A stretch of 64,000 nt of DNA. Origin: Pseudomonas sp. dw_358 (GTDB lineage: Bacteria > Pseudomonadota > Gammaproteobacteria > Pseudomonadales > Pseudomonadaceae). This document shows, piece by piece, positions 18,500 to 32,516 of the stretch. Position 1 is the stretch's first letter. Each line of letters opens with the position of its first letter. The translations under genes and the position numbers were made by a program. The DNA is taken from NCBI RefSeq assembly GCF_018449655.1, contig NZ_JAAVUX010000004.1, positions 186,001-250,000 of the forward strand, read 5' to 3'. Under the pieces are notes generated by a model. The model was not told where the DNA came from and made no database searches. It worked only from the letters and a program-made list of their open reading frames with translations.

Positions 18500-19876
18500 T
18501 CAGCGCGCGGCCGGGCCAGTGAAGCGGCTGGCAGCGTTGACGGTGGCACCCTGTTCGTTGCGCAGGGTGAAGGTCAGCTTCTGGGTGGTCTGCGGGGCCG
18601 ACGCGACCGACAACTGCACCACCAGCGTGGCCATGTCGCCGCCCGCCAGCCGCACTTGTCGCTGCCCCTGCCATTGCAAGTCATCGGGGCCTTCGGCGGC
18701 CAGGGTGTAAGTGTGGGCGTGCTGGTCCTTGTTGATGACCTTGAGGGTGTAGACGTTTTCGATGCGCCCGGCGCTGTTCTCGCGGTAGAGCATGCGGTCC
18801 TTGCTGACGTCCAGCCCGGCCAGCGGACGCAGGACAAAAGCGCTGGCGAGCAGCATCAGCATGACCACCAGCACGGCGGCATAGCCCAGCAGGCGCGGGC
18901 GCAGGGTGCGGGTCGGCTGCCCGGCCAGTTGCTGTTCGGTGGTGTAGCGGATCAGGCCGCGGGGGTAGTCCATCTTGTCCATCACACTGTCGCAGGCATC
19001 GACACAGGCCGCGCAGCCGATGCATTCGATCTGCAGGCCTTGGCGAATATCGATGCCGGTGGGGCAGACCTGCACGCACATCGTGCAATCGATGCAGTCG
19101 CCCAGGCCGTCGGCGCCACGGGCAGCGTCCTTGCGCCGAGGGCCGCGTTGTTCACCGCGCGCCGCGTCGTAGGAAACGATCAGCGTGTCCTTGTCCAGCA
19201 TCACGCTCTGGAACCGCGCGTAGGGGCACATATAGATGCACACCTGTTCGCGCAGCCAGCCGGCGTTGCCGTAGGTGGCCACGGTCAGCAAACCGACCCA
19301 GACGTAGGCCCAGGCATCGGCCTGGCCCTGGAAAAACTCGACTGCCAAGGCGCGTATCGGGCTGAAATAACCCACAAAGGTCAAGGCCGTCGCCAGTGCC
19401 AGCAACAGCCACAGGCCATGCTTGATGAACTTGCGGGTGAACTTGCCCAGGCCCATGGGCGCCTGGTCCAGGCGGATGCGCTGATGGCGATCGCCTTCGG
19501 TGATTTTCTCGCACCACATGAATATCCAGGTCCACACGCTTTGCGGGCAGGCGTACCCGCACCACAACCGCCCGGCCCAGACCGTGACGAAGAACAGGCC
19601 GAAGGCGCCGACGATCAGCAGCCCTGACAACAGGATGAAGTCCTGGGGCCAGAAGGTCGCGCCGAGTACGTAGAACTTGCGCGCCGGCAGGTCCCACCAC
19701 ACCGCCTGGCGGCCGTCCATGTTCAGCCAGCCCGTGGCGAAAAACAGCAACAGCAGCATCGCACCCACGGCCCGACGCACGTTGCGAAACAGGCCGGTGA
19801 AAGCCCGGGTGTAGACGTGCCGGCGTGCGGCGTACAGCTCGACGGTCAGGTCCTGGTGGGGGATCAGCTCGCTCAT
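18500..19876 (-). CDS. ccoG: cytochrome oxidase accessory protein CcoG (polyferredoxin)
   Basis: 458-residue membrane iron-sulfur protein (FixG/RdxA); CcoG homologues reduce Cu(II) for cbb3 biogenesis. Five membrane spans; a CGYACPQ motif (WCGYACPQSVW), and two [4Fe-4S] ferredoxin clusters (CIDCTMCVQVCPTGID and CIGCAACVDACDSVMD); the C-terminal Ig-like domain follows. ATG 19876 (MSELIPHQ) starts one base after the ccoP stop, so the longer frame was rejected. Confidence 0.95.
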   Translation of the reverse strand: MSELIPHQDLTVELYAARRHVYTRAFTGLFRNVRRAVGAMLLLLFFATGWLNMDGRQAVWWDLPARKFYVLGATFWPQDFILLSGLLIVGAFGLFFVTVWAGRLWCGYACPQSVWTWIFMWCEKITEGDRHQRIRLDQAPMGLGKFTRKFIKHGLWLLLALATALTFVGYFSPIRALAVEFFQGQADAWAYVWVGLLTVATYGNAGWLREQVCIYMCPYARFQSVMLDKDTLIVSYDAARGEQRGPRRKDAARGADGLGDCIDCTMCVQVCPTGIDIRQGLQIECIGCAACVDACDSVMDKMDYPRGLIRYTTEQQLAGQPTRTLRPRLLGYAAVLVVMLMLLASAFVLRPLAGLDVSKDRMLYRENSAGRIENVYTLKVINKDQHAHTYTLAAEGPDDLQWQGQRQVRLAGGDMATLVVQLSVASAPQTTQKLTFTLRNEQGATVNAASRFTGPAAR

Positions 19877-19877
19877 G

Positions 19878-20861
19878 TCACTGGGCTTCGTGGGTAGCGG
19901 GGTCGGCGGGATGAGACAGGCTGTACACATAGGCCGCCAGCAGATGGACCCGGTCGTTACCTTGCAACTGTGCCTGGGCCGGCATCACGCCTTGGCGGCC
20001 GTAACGGATGGTCTGCTGCAATTGGGCAAAGCTCGACCCATAGATGAAGGCCGCCGCGTGGGCGAGGTTGGGCGCGCCCATCAGGGGGTTGCCTTGGCCG
20101 TTTGCACCGTGGCACGCGACGCAGGCAGTGCCGAAGACCTTGGCGCCGTTGACCGGGTCAGCCTTGATATCGGCAGGCAGTGGGCGGTTGTTGAGCCCCT
20201 TGATGATATAGGCCGAGACATCGGCTACGCCTTGCTCGCCGATCACCGCCGTCCAGCCCGGCATGATGGCATGTCGGCCGTTCATGAGGGTGGTCTTGAT
20301 TGTTGCGGGTTCCCCACCCCAGCGCCAGTCGGCATCGGTGAGGTCGGGGTAGCCGAACTGACCACGGGCATCGCTGCCGTGGCACACGGCGCAGTTGGAG
20401 GCGAACAGGCGGCCGCCCATCTTCAACGCCTGCGGATCCTTGGCCGCTTCTTCCACGGGCATGGCGGCGAATTTGGCGAAGATCGGCCCGTACTGCAGGT
20501 CGGCCTGATGCATTTCCTTTTCCCACTCGTGGACGCTGCTCCAGCCGGTCTTGCCGTTGGCAAACTGGATTTTCTTGTCGGCGTCGAGGTAGTCGTAGCC
20601 CGGCAGCAGGCCTTTGAAATTGCCCAGGCCGGGGTACAGCGCCAGGTAGCAGAGGGCAAAGATGATCGTGGCGATGAACAGCAGAAACCACCAGCGCGGC
20701 AGCGGGTTGTCATATTCCTCGATGCCATCGTAGGTATGGCCCACGGTCTGTTCGGTGGTTTCCTTGCGCTGGCCGCGGCGGGTGGAGAACAGCAGCCAGA
20801 CCATGGCCACCAGCGTGCCCAAGGTCAGGACGGTGACGTACACACTCCAGAAAGTGCTCAT
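19878..20861 (-). CDS. ccoP: cbb3 oxidase diheme subunit CcoP
   Basis: Electron-entry subunit of cytochrome cbb3, 327 residues. Two N-terminal membrane helices (about 8-25 and 57-76) and two periplasmic class I c-type heme domains with NCAVCH (157-161) and ACVACH (247-251); the methionine ligands lie in MPGW and MPAQ. It overlaps the end of ccoQ by four bases. Confidence 0.97.
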   Translation of the reverse strand: MSTFWSVYVTVLTLGTLVAMVWLLFSTRRGQRKETTEQTVGHTYDGIEEYDNPLPRWWFLLFIATIIFALCYLALYPGLGNFKGLLPGYDYLDADKKIQFANGKTGWSSVHEWEKEMHQADLQYGPIFAKFAAMPVEEAAKDPQALKMGGRLFASNCAVCHGSDARGQFGYPDLTDADWRWGGEPATIKTTLMNGRHAIMPGWTAVIGEQGVADVSAYIIKGLNNRPLPADIKADPVNGAKVFGTACVACHGANGQGNPLMGAPNLAHAAAFIYGSSFAQLQQTIRYGRQGVMPAQAQLQGNDRVHLLAAYVYSLSHPADPATHEAQ

Positions 20862-21064
20862 GGCTTGGGGCCCTTGTTATCTTCTTCTTGTTGTTGTTTT
20901 TGTCTGATCATCTGGGCCATGGCCTCCGGGTCGTCGGCGAACGGCAGCAGGTTGGCCTCGTCGAAATCCGACTTGCGTCGACCGCTGAAAACCCAGAGGG
21001 CCAAGCCGATGAAGGCGATGAATACCACCACGGTACCCAGGCCTCGAATGGTTCCGATGTCCAT
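20858..21064 (-). CDS. ccoQ: cbb3 oxidase small subunit CcoQ
   Basis: 68-residue single-helix protein that stabilises the cbb3 complex. Starts [20 protein letters not shown], followed by a charged tail. The ATG at 21064 gives the usual N-terminus; the GTG at 21073 overlaps ccoO but is less likely. Confidence 0.93.
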   Translation of the reverse strand: MDIGTIRGLGTVVVFIAFIGLALWVFSGRRKSDFDEANLLPFADDPEAMAQMIRQKQQQEEDNKGPKP

Positions 21065-21069
21065 GGCAA

Positions 21070-21678
21070 TCACCGTTTGCTTTTGATCAGAGTGCCCAGG
21101 CCTTGCAGGTAGGCCACCAGTGCGTCCATTTCGGTCTTGCCCTGGACGGCCGCCGCCGCGCCGGTGAGGTCGGCGTCGGTGTAGGGCACGCCCAGTTCGC
21201 GCAGGACCTTGAGTTTTTTCGCGGTCAGGCTGCTGTCCACCGGCGTCGTCGCCAGGAAGGGGTAGGCCGGCATGATCGACTCGGGCACCACATCGCGCGG
21301 GTTCATCAGGTGCGCGCGGTGCCAGTCATCCGAGTAGCGGCCGCCGACACGCGCCAGGTCCGGCCCGGTGCGCTTGGAGCCCCAGAGAAACGGATGGTCC
21401 CAGACGCTTTCACCGGCCACCGAATAATGGCCGTAGCGTTCGGTCTCGGCGCGAAACGGTCGGATCATCTGCGAGTGGCACTGCACGCAGCCGTTGGCGA
21501 TGAACACGTCACGGCCTTCGACCTCCAGCGCCGGGCGCGGCTTCATGCCGACGATAGGCTGATTGGTGACGTCTTCGAAAAACAGCGGGACGATCTGGGT
21601 CAGGCCGCCGACGGCTACTGCGACCACCATCAGCAGGGCCATCAGGCCGATGTTCTTTTCAATGATCTCGTGGTTCAT
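21070..21678 (-). CDS. ccoO: cbb3 oxidase monoheme subunit CcoO
   Basis: 202-residue membrane-anchored cytochrome c subunit that passes electrons from CcoP to CcoN. One N-terminal helix (about 11-32) and a single heme site CVQCH (64-68) with an axial Met candidate in the IMPAYPFL segment. Its ATG overlaps the ccoN stop by one base. Confidence 0.97.
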   Translation of the reverse strand: MNHEIIEKNIGLMALLMVVAVAVGGLTQIVPLFFEDVTNQPIVGMKPRPALEVEGRDVFIANGCVQCHSQMIRPFRAETERYGHYSVAGESVWDHPFLWGSKRTGPDLARVGGRYSDDWHRAHLMNPRDVVPESIMPAYPFLATTPVDSSLTAKKLKVLRELGVPYTDADLTGAAAAVQGKTEMDALVAYLQGLGTLIKSKR

Positions 21679-23120
21679 CAGTGCGCCCCCGCAACGGCAA
21701 TCTGCGCGGCGGCTTGCGCCTGTTCAGCGTTGGCACCGCGCACGGTGCGCCAGACGTTATAGGCCATCACCAGCATGCCGCTGGCATAGATCGCCCCGCC
21801 GATCACCCGCACGATGTAGCCGGGCATGCTCGCCTGCAGCGATTCGACGAAGGAATAGGTGAGGGTGCCGTCTTCGTTGATCGCCCGCCACATCAGGCCC
21901 TGGGTGATGCCGTTGACCCACATGGCGCAGATGTACAGCACGGTACCGACAGTGGCCAGCCAGAAGTGCAGGTTGATCAGCTTGATGCTATGCATATGGT
22001 CGCGACCCCAGAGCCGCGGGATCATATGGTACAGGGAGCCGATGGTGATCATCGCCACCCAGCCCAGGGCGCCGGCATGCACATGGCCAATGGTCCAGTC
22101 GGTGTAATGGGACAGCGAGTTCACCGTCTTGATGGCCATCATCGGGCCTTCGAAGGTCGACATGCCATAGAACGCCAGCGACAGCACCAGAAAGCGCAGG
22201 ATCGGGTCGGTGCGCAGCTTATGCCAGGCGCCGGAGAGGGTCATCATGCCGTTGATCATGCCGCCCCAGCTGGGCACCAACAGGATGATCGACATCACCA
22301 TGCCCAGTGATTGCGCCCAGTCCGGCAGCGCCGTGTAGTGCAGGTGGTGGGGGCCGGCCCAGATGTACAGCGTGATCAGCGCCCAGAAATGCACGATGGA
22401 CAGCCGATAGGAATACACCGGGCGTTCGGCCTGCTTGGGCACGAAGTAATACATCATGCCGAGAAAACCGGTGGTAAGGAAAAAGCCCACGGCGTTGTGA
22501 CCGTACCACCATTCGATCATCGCGTCGGTGGCGCCGGCATAGGCGGAGTAGGACTTGGTCAGGCTGACCGGCAGCGACACATGGTTGACGATGTGCAGCA
22601 TCAGCGTGACCACGATGAAGGCGCCGTAAAACCAGTTGGCCACATAGATGTGGCGGGTTTTGCGCGCCATGATCGTGCCGAAGAACACCATGGCGTAAGC
22701 GACCCACACCACGGCCAGCAAAATCGCGATGGGCCATTCCAGTTCGGCATATTCCTTGGTGGTGGTGTAGCCCATGGGCAGGCTGATCAGCGCGCCGATG
22801 ATCACCGCCTGCCAGCCCCAGAAGGTAAAGGCGGCCAGGCCGTCGTGGATCAGCCGCACCTGGCAGGTGCGCTGCACCACATAGTAAGAGGTGCCGAACA
22901 GCGCGCAGCCACCGAAGGCAAAGATCACCAGGTTGGTGTGCAGGGGCCGCAGGCGGCCAAAGGTGGTCCAGGGCAGGTCGAGGTTCAGCTGCGGCCAGAC
23001 CAATTGCGAGGCGATCCACACTCCAACGGCCATACCGACAATGCCCCACACAACCGTCATGATGGCGAACTGACGCACCACCTTGTAGTTGTAGGCGGTC
23101 GGACTGATTACTGTGCTCAT
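21678..23120 (-). CDS. ccoN: cbb3 oxidase catalytic subunit CcoN
   Basis: Heme b/b3-CuB subunit, the site of high-affinity oxygen reduction; 480 residues and about 12 membrane helices. Seen: the HTNLVIFAF heme-ligand segment near residue 60, the CuB/tyrosine region [10 protein letters not shown] and the CuB histidine pair GPHHLHY. The ATG at 23120 follows GTGGAC. First gene of a tightly packed nine-gene run (ccoN to the TauE-like gene). No canonical Anr box was found upstream. Confidence 0.97.
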   Translation of the reverse strand: MSTVISPTAYNYKVVRQFAIMTVVWGIVGMAVGVWIASQLVWPQLNLDLPWTTFGRLRPLHTNLVIFAFGGCALFGTSYYVVQRTCQVRLIHDGLAAFTFWGWQAVIIGALISLPMGYTTTKEYAELEWPIAILLAVVWVAYAMVFFGTIMARKTRHIYVANWFYGAFIVVTLMLHIVNHVSLPVSLTKSYSAYAGATDAMIEWWYGHNAVGFFLTTGFLGMMYYFVPKQAERPVYSYRLSIVHFWALITLYIWAGPHHLHYTALPDWAQSLGMVMSIILLVPSWGGMINGMMTLSGAWHKLRTDPILRFLVLSLAFYGMSTFEGPMMAIKTVNSLSHYTDWTIGHVHAGALGWVAMITIGSLYHMIPRLWGRDHMHSIKLINLHFWLATVGTVLYICAMWVNGITQGLMWRAINEDGTLTYSFVESLQASMPGYIVRVIGGAIYASGMLVMAYNVWRTVRGANAEQAQAAAQIAVAGAH

Positions 23121-23239
23121 GCTAATGTCCACGGTTCAGATGTTGTTGTTTTTTGACGCCGGGCGCCATGCGCCGGGACGGTGCCCGTACAAGCAGCGCG
23201 CGATCATAGGCGCCGGAGCTGTGGGGCTGTCAAGAAAAA

Positions 23240-23257
23240 GCTGACCAAGTGGTCAGC
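23240..23257. promoter_or_regulatory. 18-base palindrome upstream of ccoN
   Basis: GCTGACCA-AG-TGGTCAGC, perfect eight-base arms with a two-base centre. Operator-like; about 120 bases before the ccoN start and 133 before the divergent hydrolase gene. The protein that might bind is unknown. Confidence 0.5.
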
Positions 23258-23389
23258 AATAGCGGTGGTTCGGTTGCGCAGGCTGTTTCTATGAACCTTG
23301 ATTTAGAGCCTTGGCGAATGTTTTCATGATGTTTCCAGAGATCGGTTGAAAAACGCCGGGAATTTTACCTCAAGCTGACCGAGTGGCTT

Positions 23390-24079
23390 ATGAAACAGCA
23401 TCCTCTTCCCGCCCGACAGGACGATCAATGGCAGCAACGTGTCGCCGATAACGGCTGGCTCTGGAACCCGGCACCCGCTCGCAGCGACGGCAGCGAGCCA
23501 CCCTGCCTGATCCTCGCCCATGGCGCCGGCGCGCCCATGGACAGTGACTTCATGCAGACCATGGCTGAACGCCTGGCAGTGGGCGGCGTGAGTGTACTGC
23601 GCTTCGAGTTCCCGTACATGGCGCTGCGCCGCGAGCAAGGCGGAAAGCGCCCGCCTGATCGCCAGCCCACATTGCTGGAGAGCTGGCGGCAGGTCTACAG
23701 TCTGGTGCGACCGCTGGTGGGCGGCAAGCTGGCCATCGGCGGCAAATCCATGGGCGGGCGCATGGCCAGTCTGGTGGCCGACGAGTTAAGGGCCGATGCG
23801 CTGGTGAGCCTGGGCTACCCGTTCTACGCAGTCGGCAAACCGGAAAAACCCCGGGTCGAACACCTCGCTGAACTGCGCACCCCAGCCTTGATCGTGCAGG
23901 GTGAGCGGGATGCGCTGGGGAATGCCGAGGCGGTCGCCCAGTATGAGCTGAGCGAGGGGATCGAGGTGTTCTGGCTGGCCTCGGGTGACCATGACCTCAA
24001 GCCGCTGAAGGCTTCGGGTTATCGGCATGCTGATCACCTGCAGACGGCAGTGGATCGGATCGCCGCCTTCCTGGCCTGA
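23390..24079 (+). CDS. alpha/beta hydrolase family protein (KANL3/Tex30-like)
   Basis: 229-residue cytoplasmic alpha/beta hydrolase. Oxyanion-side motif LILAHGAGAPMDSDFM, nucleophile elbow GGKSMGGRMAS near residue 120, acidic residue in VQGERDALG and a final His in GDHDLKPLK. The subgroup has no firmly known substrate. It is divergent from ccoN. Confidence 0.85.
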   Translation: MKQHPLPARQDDQWQQRVADNGWLWNPAPARSDGSEPPCLILAHGAGAPMDSDFMQTMAERLAVGGVSVLRFEFPYMALRREQGGKRPPDRQPTLLESWRQVYSLVRPLVGGKLAIGGKSMGGRMASLVADELRADALVSLGYPFYAVGKPEKPRVEHLAELRTPALIVQGERDALGNAEAVAQYELSEGIEVFWLASGDHDLKPLKASGYRHADHLQTAVDRIAAFLA

Positions 24080-24159
24080 GGCAGAGGCCGCAAAACCCAT
24101 GCGCTCTGCCGTTGGGCCCCGTTGCCCGCAGGCAAGCCTTGCCACGGGGCGAACTTCAT

Positions 24160-25725
24160 CTACCGATTGAACCGCTCCACCAAGGAATACTGGCTGTTGG
24201 CCGTGCGAGTCAGCGCTTCACTGAGCATGGCCGAGCTCTGCGCCTGTTCGCTGGTTTCATCGGCCAGGATCGAGATAGTGCTGATATTGCGGCTGATCTC
24301 TTCGGCCACGGCACTTTGTTGTTCGGTGGCGGCAGCGATCTGAGTGGCCATGTCGGTGATATGGGCGACGGCCTGGCTGATGCCCTGCAGGGCTTCATCG
24401 GCTTGCTGTACCCGTGTCACGCCTTCTTCGGCCTGGCGGTGGCCGGCGTCCATGGTCTGCACGGCGGCGGTGGCGGTGTGCTGGAGTTTGGCGATCAGGC
24501 CGTGGATCTGCCCGGTGGACTCGGTGGTGCGTTGCGCCAACTGACGAACCTCATCGGCCACCACGGCAAAGCCACGACCCATTTCGCCGGCGCGCGCGGC
24601 TTCGATCGCGGCGTTCAGGGCCAGCAGGTTGGTCTGATCGGCAATCCCTTTGATCACGTCCACCACCCCGCCGATCTCGTTGCTGTCCTTGGCCAACTGG
24701 GTCACGGTGCGCCCGGTTTCGCCCACCGCGTCAGACAGCTTCTGAATGGCGGTGCGGGTTTCGCCGGCAATATCACGGCCCTGACGGGTCAGGCGGTTAG
24801 CCTCTTGGGTCGCCTCGGCAGTGCGCTGCACGTGACTGGCCACGTCCACGGTGGTAGCCGCCATTTCATTGATGGCGGCGGCGACCTGTTCGGTTTCCAC
24901 GCGCTGACGTTCCAGGCCCACCGAGCTTTTCTGGGCCAGGGTGTCGGACTGCCTGGCCTGGCCGGTCAAGTGCTCGGCAGTGTCCTGCAGGCGGGTCAGG
25001 CAGGTTTTCATGCGGGCTTCCTGGCTGAGCAGCGACATTTCCAGGCGCCCCAATGCACCACCGCTGTCGGTGTACATTTGTGCCAGCAGCGGGTCGGACG
25101 TAGTCTGGTCGGCCAGCAGGAGCAGGCGTTTGATACCCCGTTGTTGCCAGCTCAGGCCCAGCAGGCCCAAGGGCACGGAGAGCAGTGCGGCCAAGGCGAA
25201 GCCCCAGACGCTGTCGAGCCATAGCCCGATAAGAAAGCCGATCTGGCTGACCAGAATGAATGGCAGCCAGTTCTGCACCACTGGCAGCCAGCGATCGGAC
25301 GCGCGAATCGCCGGTTTGCCGCGATTGAGGCGCTGGTACAGCGCCTGGGCGCGGGCAACCTGTTCGGCGGTCGGTTTGACGCGGACCGATTCGTAACCCA
25401 CCACCTGACGGTTTTCGAAAATTGGCGTGACGTAGGCATTTACCCAGTAAAAGCCGCCGTCCTTGCAACGGTTTTTGACGATGCCCATCCAGGCCTTGCC
25501 CTGTTTGAGGGTGCTCCACATGTGCTCGAAGATGGCCGGGGGCACGTCCGGGTGGCGCACAGTGTTGTGCGGCGCATGAATCAACTCGTCACGGGTAAAC
25601 CCGCTGATCTCCACGAAGTCATCGTTGCAGTAAGTGATCATACCCTTGGCGTCAGTGGTCGAGATCAACCGCTGCTCTGCCGGGAAAGTCCGTTCACGCT
25701 GGGTAATGGGTTGGTTGTTGCGCAT
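24160..25725 (-). CDS. aer: aerotaxis receptor Aer (PAS-containing methyl-accepting chemotaxis protein)
   Basis: 521-residue energy and oxygen sensor. N-terminal PAS domain (about 20-120; [22 protein letters not shown]) expected to hold FAD, a short membrane region (about 155-195; two helices), a HAMP-like linker, then the cytoplasmic signalling domain with the conserved hairpin tip ([20 protein letters not shown], short form) and no periplasmic domain. It sits close to the cbb3 cluster and acnA, and has a possible sigma-28 promoter. Confidence 0.93.
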   Translation of the reverse strand: MRNNQPITQRERTFPAEQRLISTTDAKGMITYCNDDFVEISGFTRDELIHAPHNTVRHPDVPPAIFEHMWSTLKQGKAWMGIVKNRCKDGGFYWVNAYVTPIFENRQVVGYESVRVKPTAEQVARAQALYQRLNRGKPAIRASDRWLPVVQNWLPFILVSQIGFLIGLWLDSVWGFALAALLSVPLGLLGLSWQQRGIKRLLLLADQTTSDPLLAQMYTDSGGALGRLEMSLLSQEARMKTCLTRLQDTAEHLTGQARQSDTLAQKSSVGLERQRVETEQVAAAINEMAATTVDVASHVQRTAEATQEANRLTRQGRDIAGETRTAIQKLSDAVGETGRTVTQLAKDSNEIGGVVDVIKGIADQTNLLALNAAIEAARAGEMGRGFAVVADEVRQLAQRTTESTGQIHGLIAKLQHTATAAVQTMDAGHRQAEEGVTRVQQADEALQGISQAVAHITDMATQIAAATEQQSAVAEEISRNISTISILADETSEQAQSSAMLSEALTRTANSQYSLVERFNR

Positions 25726-25754
25726 GGCTCATGATTCCGGAAGGCTTTGACAGA

Positions 25755-25781
25755 GTGTCGGCCCCCGGCGTCTGGAGTTGA
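25755..25781 (-). promoter_or_regulatory. possible FliA (sigma-28) promoter for aer
   Basis: On the minus strand TCAACTCC (25781-25774), 11-base spacer, GCCGACAC (25762-25755). The consensus is TAAAGTTT-N11-GCCGATAA; the -10 element has two mismatches and the -35 several, so this is only a candidate. Sigma-28 control is common for chemoreceptor genes. Confidence 0.4.
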
Positions 25782-25923
25782 GAATGATTTTTGTGTTTGA
25801 CGGGTTTTATTGACGCGAGTCAATTAAAACCGGGATTTTTTATACACGTGATTGGGTAGTCGAACAACCGCGCAGCTTGAACGGCTGGCTGGCGGTTGTC
25901 TTCACGGTGCCTTGCGGCGCGGC

Positions 25924-28665
<2,742 letters not shown>

Positions 28666-28798
28666 CGTGGTGCTCCTTGATCGGCCCGCACGGCACGGGC
28701 CAGGTTGCAGTGTTTGTAGTTAGGGACTGTCTCGCATGTCTGGGGTTCCGATTTCCTTTATCATGCGCCGATTTGGGCAACACGCCTGTGAGCATTAG

Positions 28799-29863
28799 AT
28801 GAATACGTTGTTTATGCACTGCCGACCGGGTTTCGAGGGCGAGGTCTGCTCCGAAATCGCCGATCATGCGGCGCGCTTGGGCGTCGCGGGTTACGCGCGG
28901 GCCAAGCCGGCCAGCGCCTGTGCCGAGTTCATCTGCCATGAGCCCCAGGGCCCGGCCCGGTTGATGAGCGAGTTGCGCTTCAAGCAGCTGATTTTCCCCC
29001 GGCAGTGGGCGCGGGGCAGCCATATCGACCTGCCCGAGACTGATCGCATCAGCGTGTTGCTGGAGCACCTGGCGGATTACCCAGTGTTCGGCAGCCTCTG
29101 GCTGGAGGTGATGGACACCAACGATGGCAAGGAACTGTCCAACTTCTGCAAGAAGTTCGAAGCGCCGCTGCGCAAGGCCCTGGAAAAGGCCGGTCGCTTG
29201 CAGGACAACCCGGCACTGCCACGCCTGTTGCTGACCTTCAGGAGCGGCCGTGAGGTGTTTCTCGGGCTGGCGGACAGTGACAACTCGGCCATGTGGCCCA
29301 TGGGTATCCCGCGCCTGAAGTTTCCCCGCGAGGCGCCCAGTCGTTCGACCCTGAAGCTGGAAGAGGCCTGGCACCACTTCATTCCCCGGGACCAGTGGGA
29401 CGAGCGCCTGTCGGGCGACATGACCGGGGTTGACCTGGGCGCCGCCCCGGGTGGCTGGACCTATCAACTGGTCCGCCGTGGCATGCTGGTCACCGCCATC
29501 GACAACGGGCCCATGGCCGAGAGCCTGATGGAGACCGGGTTGGTCGAGCACTTGATGGCCGACGGTTTTACCTACAAGCCCAAACAACCGGTGGACTGGA
29601 TGGTCTGCGACATTGTCGAAAAGCCGGCCCGCAACGCGGCGTTGCTCGAGACCTGGCTGGGGGAGGGCTTGTGCCGCGAGGCCGTGGTCAACTTGAAACT
29701 GCCGATGAAACAGCGGTACGCCGAAGTGCAGCGCTTGCTGGAGCGCATCGAAGACGGGTTCAAAGTGCGGGGCGTGAAGGTGGCGATCGGCTGCAAGCAG
29801 CTGTATCACGACCGCGAAGAGGTGACCTGCCACTTGCGCCGCCTTGACCTGAAAAAACGCTGA
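28799..29863 (+). CDS. rlmM: 23S rRNA (cytidine-2498-2'-O)-methyltransferase
   Basis: 354-residue methyltransferase that 2'-O-methylates C2498 of 23S rRNA. N-terminal THUMP-type domain and a C-terminal Rossmann domain with the SAM loop [15 protein letters not shown] near residue 216 and catalytic Lys in NLKLPMKQR. It is divergent from acnA and followed after 17 bases by tusA. Confidence 0.95.
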   Translation: MNTLFMHCRPGFEGEVCSEIADHAARLGVAGYARAKPASACAEFICHEPQGPARLMSELRFKQLIFPRQWARGSHIDLPETDRISVLLEHLADYPVFGSLWLEVMDTNDGKELSNFCKKFEAPLRKALEKAGRLQDNPALPRLLLTFRSGREVFLGLADSDNSAMWPMGIPRLKFPREAPSRSTLKLEEAWHHFIPRDQWDERLSGDMTGVDLGAAPGGWTYQLVRRGMLVTAIDNGPMAESLMETGLVEHLMADGFTYKPKQPVDWMVCDIVEKPARNAALLETWLGEGLCREAVVNLKLPMKQRYAEVQRLLERIEDGFKVRGVKVAIGCKQLYHDREEVTCHLRRLDLKKR

Positions 29864-29880
29864 ATACGCCTGGAGTGAAC

Positions 29881-30135
29881 ATGAGCGAAATCAACCAAGC
29901 CACGCCGGTCGACGGCGTGCTCGACGCCACCGGACTCAACTGCCCGGAGCCGGTGATGATGCTGCACCAGCACATCCGCGACCTGGTGCCCGGTGGCCTG
30001 CTGAAGGTGATTGCCACCGACCCGTCGACCCAGCGGGACATCCCGAAATTCTGTGTTTTTCTCGATCATGAGCTGGTGGGCAAGGCTGAAGAGGCCGGCA
30101 CCTTCCTGTACTGGATTCGCAAGAAAGTGGAATAA
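29881..30135 (+). CDS. tusA: sulfur carrier protein TusA
   Basis: 84-residue sulfur-transfer protein (SirA/YhhP family) that accepts persulfide sulfur from IscS and passes it on for tRNA 2-thiouridine synthesis. Active Cys21 in the signature [10 protein letters not shown]. The ATG at 29881 has GGAG eight bases upstream. Probably co-transcribed with rlmM and ended by a strong two-way terminator. Confidence 0.95.
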   Translation: MSEINQATPVDGVLDATGLNCPEPVMMLHQHIRDLVPGGLLKVIATDPSTQRDIPKFCVFLDHELVGKAEEAGTFLYWIRKKVE

Positions 30136-30144
30136 GGCTCGCCC

Positions 30145-30180
30145 ACAAAAAAGCCGACCCCATGGGGTCGGCTTTTTTGT
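30145..30180. terminator. bidirectional terminator between tusA and oprI
   Basis: Perfect 17-base arms around AT: 30145-30161 and 30164-30180. The stem core is GCCGACCCC / GGGGTCGGC, flanked by A6 on one side and T6 on the other, so it works for both convergent genes. Confidence 0.95.
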
Positions 30181-30202
30181 GCGTAACAGTTGCGAAGAAC
30201 GC

Positions 30203-30454
30203 TTACTTGCGGCTTGCCTTGTCGAGCATGCGCAGGGCGCGCTCGTTGGCTTCGTCGGCAGTCTGCTGGGCTTTTTGAGCGGCAGCCAGTGCTTCGTCGG
30301 CTTTGCGGTAGGCTTCGTCAGCACGGGCCTGGGCACGAGCCGAGGCGTCTTCGGTAGCGGTCAGGCGAGCGTCGCTTTCTTTCGAGTTGCTGCTGCAACC
30401 GGTGGCCAGGATGGCGGCCAGCGCCAGAGCAGAAAATTTCAGAGCGTTGTTCAT
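30203..30454 (-). CDS. oprI: major outer-membrane lipoprotein OprI
   Basis: 83-residue Lpp-like lipoprotein linking outer membrane to peptidoglycan. Signal peptide with lipobox LATGC (lipidated Cys20); the mature part is a heptad-repeat alpha helix rich in Ala ([20 protein letters not shown]) that trimerises, ending in ...KASRK with the C-terminal Lys used for peptidoglycan attachment. The ATG at 30454 follows GAGGGG. The longer frame upstream is untranslated leader. Confidence 0.97.
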   Translation of the reverse strand: MNNALKFSALALAAILATGCSSNSKESDARLTATEDASARAQARADEAYRKADEALAAAQKAQQTADEANERALRMLDKASRK

Positions 30455-30880
30455 CGTGATCCCCTCAAGGACTTTCAATTTTAATGACCATCTCTCGTGA
30501 GTGAGACGATAGCCGGCGTACATAGTACCCATTACTTGTAGTAAGTAAACGGACTGAGCGCAAGAACTGGAAAATCCACTGCAAGCCGCCAACTGCAAGG
30601 CTTCTCGGGAACAAGTGGTGACTTCGAAGGTCTGTCTGCCTTCTCAAGTCGACCGATCGCCACGAAGGCCGATGGGGTGTCTGTTCAGGTTGCCAGGGTT
30701 GTTTTTCCGTTTGATGACTTGAGCAGGTCAAGGCGAGGTCCTACTATGGTTGGGTGCTCATTTTGGAGAACGCCAGCGCTCCTCTCGGTGTCCAAACGGC
30801 ACGAGGAGGCGTAGAGGTTCCTTCGCCGAACAAAGATCGGTAAGGTAAGGGTCAAATTCCAAGACCCGCGAGGAGTAGTG
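30455..30880. other. 426-base region between divergent oprI and acetyltransferase gene
   Basis: Holds the oprI promoter (30522-30549) close to its left side. The remaining 330 bases to the acetyltransferase start show no convincing gene, repeat or RNA. Confidence 0.5.
30522..30549 (-). promoter_or_regulatory. likely sigma-70 promoter of oprI
   Basis: Minus strand -35 TTTACT (30549-30544), 16-base spacer, -10 TACTAT (30527-30522); a leader of about 60 bases follows. The -35 part overlaps an inverted repeat TTACTT/AAGTAA (30532-30548). Confidence 0.5.
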
Positions 30881-31162
30881 ATGAGCGAGGCGTTGTCCAT
30901 CCACCATGACCAGGCCGGTCATCAGTTTGAAATCAATATCGACGGCCACCGTGCCTACCTGACTTACATGGACCTGGGTAAGCAGACACTGGATATCTAC
31001 CGTACTTTCGTGCCTAACGCTCTGCGCGGTCGGGGTATAGCGGCCGCATTGACCGAAGAGGCGCTGCAATACGCCGAAGAAATGGGCTACAGCGTTATTC
31101 CTTCCTGCTCCTATGTCGAACGTTACATGGAGCGTCATCAGCGGCACAGCGCGAAGCTGTAA
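30881..31162 (+). CDS. small GNAT-like N-acetyltransferase (YjdJ type)
   Basis: 93 residues, a one-domain minimal GNAT fold (Acetyltransf_CG family). The acetyl-CoA loop is LRGRGIAAALTEEAL, and the C-terminal SCSYVERYMERHQ is typical of the family. Function unknown; soluble. The ATG at 30881 has GAGGAG upstream, and was chosen over the overlapping GTG three bases earlier. Confidence 0.88.
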   Translation: MSEALSIHHDQAGHQFEINIDGHRAYLTYMDLGKQTLDIYRTFVPNALRGRGIAAALTEEALQYAEEMGYSVIPSCSYVERYMERHQRHSAKL

Positions 31163-31227
31163 ATCGCTGCACACTGCCACACCGTTCCCGTTGACAGGCG
31201 CCGCATGGCGGCACCTGCCCACGTCCA

Positions 31228-32316
<1,089 letters not shown>

Positions 32317-32516
32317 CTTGGTCTCGTCTTGTTGCGGGGTCGGGTCACGGCTGTCGCCCGCCAGCGAGACTTGCTCGGCAATGCAGGCCTGGTTCAACGC
32401 AGCGGGGAGCGGAACCTTAGCGCGAACACCCGCGCGGGACAACCGCAACGCGTCCGGTTGCTGCGACCTGATGTTACGGTTACGGTGCAAGGCGAGTTTA
32501 CGAAGGAGTGTGGGGC

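Noticed and set aside
23295..23312. Anr box upstream of ccoN
   Set aside because: Only one half (TTGAT) matches; the other half reads AGCCT.
25865..25898. Terminator after acnA
   Set aside because: CAACCGC/GCGGTTG has a 20-base loop and no T run on the minus strand.
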